Origin: Bacteroidota bacterium | GTDB taxonomy: Bacteria > Bacteroidota > Bacteroidia > 2-12-FULL-35-15 | NCBI GenBank assembly: GCA_021413595.1 | Contig: JAIOQD010000087.1 | Location: forward strand, 1-15,914 | Direction of reading: 5' to 3' | DNA length: 15,914 bases | In this document: positions 1 to 6,909 of the stretch, piece by piece | Layout of the letters: each line of letters begins with the position of its first letter | Numbering within the stretch: position 1 is the stretch's first letter | Made by a program: the position numbers and the translations under genes | Notes under the pieces: model-generated | Databases searched by the model: none | What the model was told of the DNA's origin: nothing | Seen by the model: the letters and a program-made list of their open reading frames with translations, nothing else

Positions 1-446
1 AAGTGGAAATAGTTGGTTTGGCCGATACCACTGTATTGGTTCTCGTTCCTGAATCAGGTGATGAGGTGCAAAGTTTGAAATCAGGGGTAATGGAGATCGC
101 TGATGTGTTTGTGATCAACAAATCAGATAGGGCAGGAGCATCCATTTTTATGAAAAATATTCAGCAATTGGTACATTCCAAACCAACGAGCGATTGGAGC
201 ATTCCCGTAATTAAAGCTGTTGCAATAAAATATGAAGGAGTTGATGAATTAATTGAAGCAATCGATAAACATCAGCTTACAGGCATAAACACAAAACGCC
301 CGTATCTATTGGTTGAAAAAGCATATCGTTTAATTCAGAATTCGAAGATGAAAAGTGTTTCTAAAAAAATATTACAGCAGCAGATAGAAATAGAATTAAA
401 GAAAGTTGATTTTAATTTGTATCGTTTTGTGAATGGTTACCAATAA
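1..446 (+). CDS. meaB: MeaB/ArgK-family GTPase (methylmalonyl-CoA mutase-associated G protein), C-terminal half, truncated by the window edge
   Basis: This is the C-terminal 148 codons of a MeaB (ArgK/YgfD) G protein, which in this family guards and assists loading of adenosylcobalamin into methylmalonyl-CoA mutase in the cytoplasm. The fragment opens with EIVGLADTTVLV, which in full-length relatives directly follows the Walker B/G3 region. The specificity motif NKSD (G4) lies about 40 residues in, followed by the helical C-terminal dimerisation part. The P-loop and the real start lie left of the window; the GTG at position 3 is an internal valine codon (family sequence SEVEI-GLADTT), not a start. 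The stop is TAA at 444-446. Full family members are about 300-340 residues, so roughly half is visible. No mutase gene is visible here. Family assignment is firm; the mutase partner is known for the family, not seen. Confidence 0.9.
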   Translation, partial: VEIVGLADTTVLVLVPESGDEVQSLKSGVMEIADVFVINKSDRAGASIFMKNIQQLVHSKPTSDWSIPVIKAVAIKYEGVDELIEAIDKHQLTGINTKRPYLLVEKAYRLIQNSKMKSVSKKILQQQIEIELKKVDFNLYRFVNGYQ

Positions 447-530
447 CGAATATTTACGAATTTACGAAACTGGGTTTGTGGTTTTTTACACACCGTTTCG
501 TAAATTCGTAAATATTCGTTATCCGTAACC
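435..530. terminator. Long near-perfect inverted repeat between convergent genes, likely bidirectional terminator
   Basis: Arms 443-470 and 495-522 are exact reverse complements over 28 bases. After a 2-base mismatch the pairing resumes at 435-440 with 525-530, giving 36-base arms around a 24-base loop. Each arm contains two copies of TTTACGAA. The left arm covers the meaB stop codon and its last codons, and the right arm ends 2 bases before the stop codon of the convergent endonuclease gene (533-535). A hairpin this long at a convergent junction would end transcription in both directions or insulate the two transcripts. There is no long uridine tract directly after either arm, so a classical Rho-independent mechanism is not certain, and it may instead be a mobile or dispersed palindrome. 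Confidence 0.7.
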
Positions 531-532
531 AA

Positions 533-1089
533 TTACTCAATTACCAATTTTTCTGTTTGTTTTCCTTTTTCAGTTACATACTCAAAAAAGTAAACTCCTT
601 TTTTTAAGTTTTGTACACTTATTTCAATTGGATTGATTCCGTTGATTACCTTTAATTCATTGGTATATACAACCTGGCCAATCATGTTAATTAGTTTTAC
701 ACTTACTTTTTGATTTTTTGCAGATCATCTGCTATCCCAAGAATTTCAGCGTTACAAGGTACATTAGGGCCTGTAAGTTTGGTCATGGTAGTAAAATCGA
801 TGTAACATGCATACTGCATACTATCTACAAAAGGGTTACGGTTCCCCTGGATGGATTCAATAAAATCATTACGAGCAATTTCCCAAGCATCAGGTGGATC
901 TTGAAAATTCCATGTTTTTAATATGTTCTGGCTTTGCCCATAGGGTATAGAATTACTTATAGGATTACGTAAAGCCCAGCTATTACCACCAACAGTAGTA
1001 TAACAAGTAGCTTCAGAAAAAATAGCACGTGCAGCATCTCCTTTGTGCGCATCGCGCGGTTCATAAACAGTTTGTCCCTGAGCGTTTAA
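533..1089 (-). pseudogene. Detached 3' part of the endonuclease I gene: rest of nuclease domain plus a frameshifted T9SS sorting domain
   Basis: Directly after the in-frame TGA at 1092-1090 the same frame stays open for 128 codons (to TAA at 703-705) and reads as the rest of the endonuclease I domain: LNAQGQTVYEPRDAHKGDA, the conserved VYEPRDxHKGDAAR block, then RNPFVDSMQYACYIDF and CNAEILGI near its end. A second frame then takes over around 716 and runs to TAA at 533-535, encoding KVSVKLINMIGQVVY and later LKKGVYFFEYV, which are the last strands of a type A T9SS C-terminal domain. The YPNP segment that normally opens such a domain is absent at the junction, so a deletion with a frameshift is more likely than a single-base slip. 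No start codon or leader suggests that this part is translated alone. Confidence 0.85.
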
Positions 1090-2676
1090 TCAGAATTCAC
1101 CTTCCAGGTAGGTGGAGGTGGCAGTTACTACTTCTCCTAAAGGATAATTACTGCGTACCCCGTTAGCACTGTTCTGATTGGTTGGGAATAAATGGTGGTA
1201 ATCCTCATATTCAGGCAACCCTTGTGCAGGATCTGTTGGCATCCAGTTATGGCAATAGGTATGTTCACGGCTAAATCCGTTAGTTGTCCAGTCAAATGGT
1301 TCGGTATAAACCTTGTTTTGACCACTGTAAACACAAGTTAGAACGCGTTGGTCGCCAGTTGTATCACGTGAAGCAAAAGGAGTTACTACAGCGGGACCAT
1401 AATTACTATAGAACAAGTGTGTGTGAGGGTTTATTTTAGTATGAAGGTCAGCAATAAAAGTAGCACTTGCCGTTGAAATTCCGGTATAATAAGTAGTTGG
1501 TTGCATCGAGCCTAAGCTTGTAACATTTGCTATAAGCGGACTAGCAGTTAAATAATTACGATATATACCTGGTCCGTTATACGTAAATACTGCAAAATAG
1601 TAATCCGTGCTTGCCACTATATTGTTTGGAGTAAAAGAGGTAGCTGTTCCGTTATAAACTACTTTTGAGCTACCAACCATATCACCACGTTGATATACAG
1701 TTCCATCAGCAGGAATGTCGGTAATGGCAGAACCTTTTTTACGTATGATTATATACCCTTCCGGTGCCGGTGATGCTGCTGTAAAGGATGCATTAAGCGT
1801 ATAGGATGTTACGTTTGAAAATACAAGGTTACTTGCCTGAACGGTTGGTTCTGAAGCATAGCTCCCTCCGATTCCGTATAATGTAATAATGTATGGATTT
1901 TCATCTGCATCATCACTCACAATGGTTAATGTTGCGTTACGGGTACCAGCAGCAGATGGTGTAAAATCAAGCACTAAATTTCCTGTGCTTGCTGCTGAAA
2001 CTGTTGCAGGGAATGAAGCCACGCTAAAGTCAGCTGCATTGGTTCCTGTAATAGTTGCAGAAGATATCATCAGCATGTTGGTTGTTCCCTGGTTTTCTAT
2101 TGTGAATGTTGTTGGTGTATTAACACCCACACTTGAATTTGGTGAATAAGTACCACCCGTAACAATAGTAGTGCTACCTTGTTTAATGTTTATTTCCTGA
2201 GCAGGGCCCGCTGCTCCGGCAGCTATTGTAACGTCATCCAAGCCGATGTTCCCACCAACCTTATTGGAATAGTTAAAACGAATATAACGGCTTGCGTTGT
2301 TTGGTACATCAGTAAATGCGGTATAAGTGTTTGTAGGAGCAGTATGTGAACGCAATGTTGTCCAGCTTGTTCCATTTACTGATTCTTCTACCAAAAATAT
2401 TCCTCCAGTTGTAAAAGAGTTTCCTGCCAGGTAATAAGTTACATTGCCCGGATTACTTGCAAAAAATATGATCATTTGATCGCCTGTAGCATCAAATTTA
2501 TAAGCAGGAGGGGTATTACCAGATCCTGTATAATAAAGTGGTGTAGGGTCAATAATTGACCACCCTGTAGGGAATGTAGTATTTAAAAAGCTCCATGCGG
2601 TAGGCAATACAGCCTGAGCAAATGCGGACAGATTTACAGCCACAATAAGCGATAATGTGTAAAGAATTTTTTTCAT
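1090..2676 (-). CDS. Secreted multidomain endonuclease I family protein, cut short by an in-frame TGA
   Basis: This is an exported nuclease that would cut extracellular DNA or RNA non-specifically. Residues 1-20 are a signal peptide (MKKILYTLSLIVAVNLSAFA). Next come a jelly-roll-like region (about 21-160), an Ig-like choice-of-anchor D (ASPM-SPD-2-Hydin type) domain (about 165-265), a fibronectin III-like domain (about 270-385) and the endonuclease I domain from about 390. The catalytic segment SREHTYCHNW is at about 469-478, then YHHLFPTN and NGVRSNYP. The protein stops at residue 528 inside that domain; the remainder continues in the same frame at 1089-703. The ATG at 2676-2674 is chosen because an earlier in-frame ATG (2715) would add 13 residues encoded by the inverted repeat at 2694-2721 ahead of the signal peptide. 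As written the nuclease domain is incomplete and has no sorting signal, so the product is probably inactive. Confidence 0.85.
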   Translation of the reverse strand: MKKILYTLSLIVAVNLSAFAQAVLPTAWSFLNTTFPTGWSIIDPTPLYYTGSGNTPPAYKFDATGDQMIIFFASNPGNVTYYLAGNSFTTGGIFLVEESVNGTSWTTLRSHTAPTNTYTAFTDVPNNASRYIRFNYSNKVGGNIGLDDVTIAAGAAGPAQEINIKQGSTTIVTGGTYSPNSSVGVNTPTTFTIENQGTTNMLMISSATITGTNAADFSVASFPATVSAASTGNLVLDFTPSAAGTRNATLTIVSDDADENPYIITLYGIGGSYASEPTVQASNLVFSNVTSYTLNASFTAASPAPEGYIIIRKKGSAITDIPADGTVYQRGDMVGSSKVVYNGTATSFTPNNIVASTDYYFAVFTYNGPGIYRNYLTASPLIANVTSLGSMQPTTYYTGISTASATFIADLHTKINPHTHLFYSNYGPAVVTPFASRDTTGDQRVLTCVYSGQNKVYTEPFDWTTNGFSREHTYCHNWMPTDPAQGLPEYEDYHHLFPTNQNSANGVRSNYPLGEVVTATSTYLEGEF

Positions 2677-2693
2677 TTGTTTTTTGTTTTTTA

Positions 2694-2790
2694 CCGCGAA
2701 GACGCTAAGGCGCAAAGCAAGTATTATTATTATTATTATTATTATTTTTTTTTGTTTTGTTTTTTCTCAGCGTCTTTGCGCCTTAGCGGC
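2694..2790. repeat. Inverted repeat with CGCTAAGGCGCAAAG core enclosing an ATT microsatellite
   Basis: The core CGCTAAGGCGCAAAG at 2703-2717 pairs exactly with its reverse complement at 2774-2788, with partial pairing on both sides (2694-2721 against about 2768-2790). The roughly 55-base loop is filled by eight TAT units followed by a T-rich run. GC-rich units of this form (CCGC-AAGACGCTAAGGCGCAAAG) stand out from the AT-rich surroundings and resemble dispersed intergenic repeats that I recall from Bacteroidota and other genomes. It lies between the TonB receptor gene and the endonuclease start, where it could act as a weak terminator or processing site. Confidence 0.75.
2722..2745. repeat. 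Trinucleotide microsatellite, eight TAT units
   Basis: Eight uninterrupted TAT units are followed by a run of T. The tract sits 46-69 bases upstream of the endonuclease start codon, in the loop of the surrounding inverted repeat. Its length could change by slippage and alter leader or promoter spacing, but no phase-variable promoter can be shown. Confidence 0.9.
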
Positions 2791-2799
2791 AAATTTTTA

Positions 2800-2853
2800 T
2801 TAAAACGTTACTCGTAATCCCATATTAAATCTTCTGCCCATACCCATATAAAC
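2800..2853 (-). pseudogene. Out-of-frame remnant of the TonB receptor C-terminus
   Basis: One frame away from the receptor reading frame, this stretch encodes VYMGMGRRF then NMGLRVTF and a TAA stop at 2802-2800. That is the classic last beta-strand of a Bacteroidota TonB-dependent receptor, ending in the terminal phenylalanine of the outer-membrane assembly signal. It overlaps the last codons of the shifted frame, which stops earlier at 2825. The usual NLFDTxY segment and the 20 or so residues expected between it and this strand are missing, so a deletion with a frame change best explains it. Confidence 0.85.
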
Positions 2854-5497
2854 AAGTGCTGATTAAGCCTCCGGTAAGTGTAAATTTTAATTTCGAATAT
2901 TTAAAATCATACCCTGCATAGATATCTAATAGCCCATAATCCGGCATTTTCCATGATTCACGATCGCGGTTATCTGTTTTTACAGTTCCGTTTGTATTAT
3001 ATGTTACACCCAGATCAAGTAAATTGAAATTGGAATAATTCTTTGTAAAGTAGGTATAACGTGCTTTTATATATAAATTCTTAATAATCTCGTAACGCAA
3101 ACTCCCACCTAATTGGATCTGAGAAGCATCCCCAACATGTATCCCTTTAGCACTAAAATTAATAGTATCGGTAGGTCTGTCCGTATTGATATCAAATAGA
3201 AATACCTGGTCTTCCGTTTTTGAGGTCCAATCACCAAATGAAGCTAAACCTTCCACATCAAGGTTTTTAAGCAGCTTGTAAATAAAATCGAACTCTATTC
3301 CTTTATGTATCGCGTTCAAACCATTTAAAGTATAATAAAAATCATCACCTGCAATACGGATAGTAGGGAATTCAGAAAGTGGTTTGTTTTTCCAGTTGGT
3401 GTAATATAAATTCACATTGGTTGCAAATTTTGGATATTTTAAACCATATCCGCCTTCAAAAGCAACCACTTCCTGCATTCTTGCTTTTGTATTTTCAAGA
3501 TTAGTAGAGGTGAATACCAAAGCAAAACGAGGAGCCATTTTCAGGTAGCCAATATTTACGAATACATTTTGGTGTTCGTTAATGTTGTAATTGGTTCCAC
3601 CTTTAAAGGTATAGCCTAAAAACCATTTACGTTTTGTTGTTGAATATTCAGCTTCAGCCGATTGATTGGTATATTTAGTTCCATTATGTGTTATTGTATC
3701 ACCAAAACCAACAGCTTGTATAATGGTGGTATCAGAAAGGATCAGATCTTTATTTTGGTAAAAATCTTTACGTTGGTAACCCGTTTCTGAAACACTTGCC
3801 GTAACAAATGCGCTCCAGTTCTTCTTTTTATATTCTAATTGTGCAAATGCCCCTCCCCAGGTAACATAACCTTCGTAATTGGTAAGTATTTTATCGCCTT
3901 TTTGTTTCATCTGATACTGAAAATTAGGGTCGCCAACAAACTTTCCTCCCGGCTGGTTTTGATCGGTATGGTTTTCAAAAAAATCACCACCTAAAAGGTC
4001 GTACACCTCTTTGTAATGGATGCCTTTGTAATACCGTCCGTCAATACCCAAAATGGCAGAGAAATTTGTATCTATCTGGTAGTTCAATGAAGAAAGTACA
4101 CCATACCATTGATGGTTATTGATGGAGCTTTGAATGATATTGCTTGACTTATGGAGCGTTGAGCTGTACAATGGGTCAACTAAAGAAAGGTTTGCTGTAT
4201 AGTATTTATCAAATAGCAATTGTCCGGTATTGGGATCACGGTCACTGGATCCTGGGGCGTTTAACAATTTTGTGCCGCCACCTTTTCCAAAAGAAGCATA
4301 AGCTACTGTAGAAAGATACAGTTTTTTATTGATGTTCCAGAAGTCGGAAAGGTTGAATTGGGGCTTATGAAAATAATTTATACGTTCATTAAATGGATCT
4401 CCATTTAACATTCCCCAATGCGGATTATAGCGAATACCCCTTGTTCCGCTTTCAACGTTTGAATACATACTGTTTTGGTACACACTGTCAGCATTAATTC
4501 CAAGTTTTGTGGCTAATGTTTTATCATAAATAGCAACCGGTAATTTATCGCTTCGCTGTCCGTGACTTTGTGGGGCACCGTTACCGCTAAGACTTACTAA
4601 ATGTCCTCCCATCCTTTTTTGTACTTTCAGGAAATAAGAATACGCATCGGTCCATGTTTCATCAACATATCCATCTCCTTTTTTGCGTGAAAAAGCCCCT
4701 GTAATACCCCAGCCACCTTTTAATTGGCCTGTATTAAAGCCTATGGAGGTTTTGAAAATTAAGTCACTCATCACCTCTTGTTTAATACTGATTTCTTTTT
4801 TAGAATCAATTCCTTTGGTGATAATATTCATAGTTCCGCCTATAGAAGCCAGCGCTAATTTCGAGGCTCCTAATCCTCTTTGAACCTGTACATTTCTGGT
4901 AACATCGCCTAATCCGTCCCAATTGCTCCAATATACCTGACCATTTTCCATGTCGTTTACCGGAACACCATCCACAAGTACAGCAACATTTCGCTGATCG
5001 AATCCTCTTATAGTAACACGCGCATCACCACTACCGCCACCCTGTTCGGTTGCGTAGGCACCTGGAGTAGAATTTAATAGCATTGGAAGGTCTCTGGAGG
5101 CTAATTCTTCCTGTATTTGTTTAGCTCCAATATTAGAGAAGGCAACAGGTGTTTCACGTATTTTAGCCACATCGGCAATAACTTCCACTTCATTTAATGT
5201 TTGTGTTTGAAGCGAAAAATTAAAAACAGAAGGTTTGTTTCCAACTTTTATTTTTAATTTTTGGGGCTCATATCCAACATAGGATATAGAAAGTGTATAT
5301 TGTCCGGAATCGGCTTTAATACTATAGTTACCATCAATATCAGTAATAGTACCTTTTCCTTCAGCAATTAAAATAGTAGCGCCAATAATAGTTTCACCGG
5401 TAGCAGCATCTTTAACAGTTCCTTTTATTTCTCCTTTTTGAGAAAAAGACAAATGGGAGCAGGTAACAAAAAATAAAATTAGTAGAATATTTTTCAT
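2825..5497 (-). CDS. TonB-dependent outer-membrane receptor with carboxypeptidase-regulatory-like domain; C-terminus frameshifted
   Basis: This is an outer-membrane active transporter powered by TonB-ExbB-ExbD. Residues 1-19 are a signal peptide; 22-100 form a carboxypeptidase-regulatory-like beta-sandwich (GEIKGTVKDAATGETIIGAT), followed by a likely TonB box region (LNEVEVIAD, 101-109). The plug is about 112-230, with RVTIRGFDQRNVAVLVDGVP and NDMENGQVYWSNWDG, and the 22-strand barrel fills the rest. At 890 residues it is near family size, but it ends LTGGLISTCLYGYGQKI, not the expected strand ending in F, which is present in another frame (2853-2800). The protein therefore lacks its last strand and assembly signal as written. 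No SusD-like lipoprotein lies beside it, so it is not a typical SusC/D glycan pair. Substrate unknown; neighbouring nuclease and lamin-tail genes suggest nucleotides or DNA products (inference). Confidence 0.9.
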   Translation of the reverse strand: MKNILLILFFVTCSHLSFSQKGEIKGTVKDAATGETIIGATILIAEGKGTITDIDGNYSIKADSGQYTLSISYVGYEPQKLKIKVGNKPSVFNFSLQTQTLNEVEVIADVAKIRETPVAFSNIGAKQIQEELASRDLPMLLNSTPGAYATEQGGGSGDARVTIRGFDQRNVAVLVDGVPVNDMENGQVYWSNWDGLGDVTRNVQVQRGLGASKLALASIGGTMNIITKGIDSKKEISIKQEVMSDLIFKTSIGFNTGQLKGGWGITGAFSRKKGDGYVDETWTDAYSYFLKVQKRMGGHLVSLSGNGAPQSHGQRSDKLPVAIYDKTLATKLGINADSVYQNSMYSNVESGTRGIRYNPHWGMLNGDPFNERINYFHKPQFNLSDFWNINKKLYLSTVAYASFGKGGGTKLLNAPGSSDRDPNTGQLLFDKYYTANLSLVDPLYSSTLHKSSNIIQSSINNHQWYGVLSSLNYQIDTNFSAILGIDGRYYKGIHYKEVYDLLGGDFFENHTDQNQPGGKFVGDPNFQYQMKQKGDKILTNYEGYVTWGGAFAQLEYKKKNWSAFVTASVSETGYQRKDFYQNKDLILSDTTIIQAVGFGDTITHNGTKYTNQSAEAEYSTTKRKWFLGYTFKGGTNYNINEHQNVFVNIGYLKMAPRFALVFTSTNLENTKARMQEVVAFEGGYGLKYPKFATNVNLYYTNWKNKPLSEFPTIRIAGDDFYYTLNGLNAIHKGIEFDFIYKLLKNLDVEGLASFGDWTSKTEDQVFLFDINTDRPTDTINFSAKGIHVGDASQIQLGGSLRYEIIKNLYIKARYTYFTKNYSNFNLLDLGVTYNTNGTVKTDNRDRESWKMPDYGLLDIYAGYDFKYSKLKFTLTGGLISTCLYGYGQKI

Positions 5498-5536
5498 GTT
5501 TCAGATTTCGAGTGATGCACTATATATTTTAAAAGT

Positions 5537-5581
5537 TTCAAGTTCCAGGATAGCTGCTATATACAGAACTTGGAACTTGAA
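5537..5581. terminator. Hairpin with 11-bp arms downstream of the lamin-tail gene
   Basis: TTCAAGTTCCA at 5537-5547 is the exact reverse complement of 5571-5581. On the minus strand the hairpin lies 25 bases past the lamin-tail stop and is followed by a weak T-containing AT run (ACTTTTAAAATATATA). It may partly terminate the lamin-tail transcript or protect its 3' end before the TonB receptor gene. The loop is long (23 bases) and the T tract is poor, so read-through into the receptor gene is likely. Confidence 0.5.
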
Positions 5582-5605
5582 TCTTTTTAACTTAATTTTT
5601 TTTAT

Positions 5606-6520
5606 TTACTGAATGGAGATTTTTACAATCGAAGTTTTGTTATTAGCAAATAAAACTTTCACAGTATAAATACCTTTTGCAAGATTACCTGTTTCAATCT
5701 TTATTTGTTTATCAGTTTTGTTTCCTTCTTTTTGAATTACTTGTTGTCCTACAACATTGTATAATTCAATCACTTTAATTGTTTCAGAAGAAGAAACATT
5801 GAAGAAATTATTGTTTGAAGGGTTTGGATAAACAATCACAGAAACGCTGTTATCAATTTCATTGATTCCTACCGGGCAGCTGCAAGTATGAGAACCTAAA
5901 CCTGTCCAGGTATCTTTCGGCAATGAGTCATATTCAGCAAGAGCATTGAAAGTTGTCGGATTAACAGTCACCCCTCCCATTACAGTTGCTTTTCTTTGTA
6001 GGGTATAATCTTTTGTGATCCATGTCCCTTGTGCATCTGTATATGGGAATACAGTTGACCAGCTTGTTCCAGGATCTTCACCAATTTTACCGAAAATATC
6101 CACTTTTACACCATTTTTTTCAAGTGTAATTGCATCATCTCCGTTCATATAGGTTGGTGCGCCACTAGCGCCATAAGGGCCATCTAATTGATCTGCCAAT
6201 GCCTGCAAAGCGGGACTAACTGCAGGGGAAGTTCCTCCTTGTTCTACAGTAGTTTGGCCATTCGCAACTACAAATACATCATGTGGTGCTATAGTTCCAC
6301 TAAGTTGCAAAGTGCTACCAACAATGGTAGGGGAGCCATTGGAGTATCGTGCCAATAAATAGCCTGTTAAAACAACAGGGCTATTTGTTGGGTTATAAAT
6401 TTCAATTGCTTTATCATTCCCGGTTCCTTCAACATACTCGGAAATAAAAAGCTCATTGCACTGCGCATTAGCAGCTAAAGACGCAGATAATGTAATTACA
6501 GAAAGTAAAAGTTTTTTCAT
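5606..6520 (-). CDS. Secreted lamin-tail-domain protein with type A T9SS sorting domain
   Basis: A 304-residue exported protein. Residues 1-19 are a signal peptide (MKKLLLSVITLSASLAANA). A lamin-tail domain (LTD, Ig-like beta-sandwich) covers about 20-165; it opens CNELFISEYVEGTGNDKAIE, the form of the motif seen in LTDs attached to bacterial extracellular nucleases of the ExeM type. A GDDAITL motif and a KVDIFGKIGEDPG motif follow. Residues 228-304 are a T9SS type A sorting domain (VIVYPNPSNN, VVGQQV, LAKGIYTVKV) that directs export through the type IX system and surface attachment or release. No catalytic domain is visible, so it is probably a binding or adhesive accessory. It is followed after 108 bp by the TonB receptor gene. 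The reading frame is intact. The DNA-related role is inferred from domain associations only. Confidence 0.85.
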   Translation of the reverse strand: MKKLLLSVITLSASLAANAQCNELFISEYVEGTGNDKAIEIYNPTNSPVVLTGYLLARYSNGSPTIVGSTLQLSGTIAPHDVFVVANGQTTVEQGGTSPAVSPALQALADQLDGPYGASGAPTYMNGDDAITLEKNGVKVDIFGKIGEDPGTSWSTVFPYTDAQGTWITKDYTLQRKATVMGGVTVNPTTFNALAEYDSLPKDTWTGLGSHTCSCPVGINEIDNSVSVIVYPNPSNNNFFNVSSSETIKVIELYNVVGQQVIQKEGNKTDKQIKIETGNLAKGIYTVKVLFANNKTSIVKISIQ

Positions 6521-6909
6521 TTTTTTAAATTTTTAAAGGTTATATTTTGTTGATTTTTAGTTTGAAGCGGCTTGGGACTTGTTCTTCAATCAGCAGATTT
6601 GCTATAAACAGAAAACTCGTAGTCTTATGGGATATTCACTTCTTGATATCGTTTTACAAATGTAGGCTATATTTTTTATTTGGCAATGCAGTCTTTTTAA
6701 ATAGTAATTAACAGATAATGAAAAAGAAATGAAAAATTTACATTGGAATTTTAAAATTGATGGAATTTATTGTAAAAATTGTTCTTTTACAAATGGAGAT
6801 ATTGAAATAAAAAGGAAAACAAAGTTTAAATCCTGATTACTCTAGCACCTTATAACAGCCATTGGGTATTATGGATAATTTTGGGAGAAGCAATTTATTC
6901 TCTTGAGGT
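6521..6909. other. Intergenic region between the propeller and lamin-tail genes
   Basis: This 389-bp stretch has no credible gene on either strand. It contains the candidate promoter at 6657-6686 and therefore a leader of about 130 bases for the lamin-tail gene. The part next to the propeller stop (6840-6909) has only a 5-bp stem (6885-6889 with 6898-6902), too weak to call a terminator. The rest is AT-rich without evident repeats. Confidence 0.7.
6657..6686 (-). promoter_or_regulatory. Candidate Bacteroidota sigma-70 promoter for the lamin-tail gene
   Basis: Read on the minus strand, TACATTTG (6664-6657) matches the TAnnTTTG -7 box of Bacteroidota promoters, and a TTG (6686-6684) sits 19 bases upstream as the -33 element. 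Transcription would start near 6650, giving a leader of about 130 bases before the ATG at 6520. This is the best promoter match I found in the window. Confidence 0.5.

Noticed and set aside
3..5. GTG as the start of the meaB gene
   Set aside because: The codon falls inside the conserved VEI-GLADTT segment after the G3 motif, so the gene must begin outside the window.
718..921. Plus-strand frame of 67 codons
   Set aside because: It lies opposite the 3' part of the nuclease gene, has no family resemblance and is explained as an antisense shadow.
2677..2715. Upstream ATG adding 13 residues to the nuclease
   Set aside because: The added residues are encoded by the GC-rich inverted repeat and would precede a perfectly good signal peptide start.
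6883..6903. Possible terminator after the propeller gene
   Set aside because: The stem is only about 5 bp with no T tract on the minus strand.
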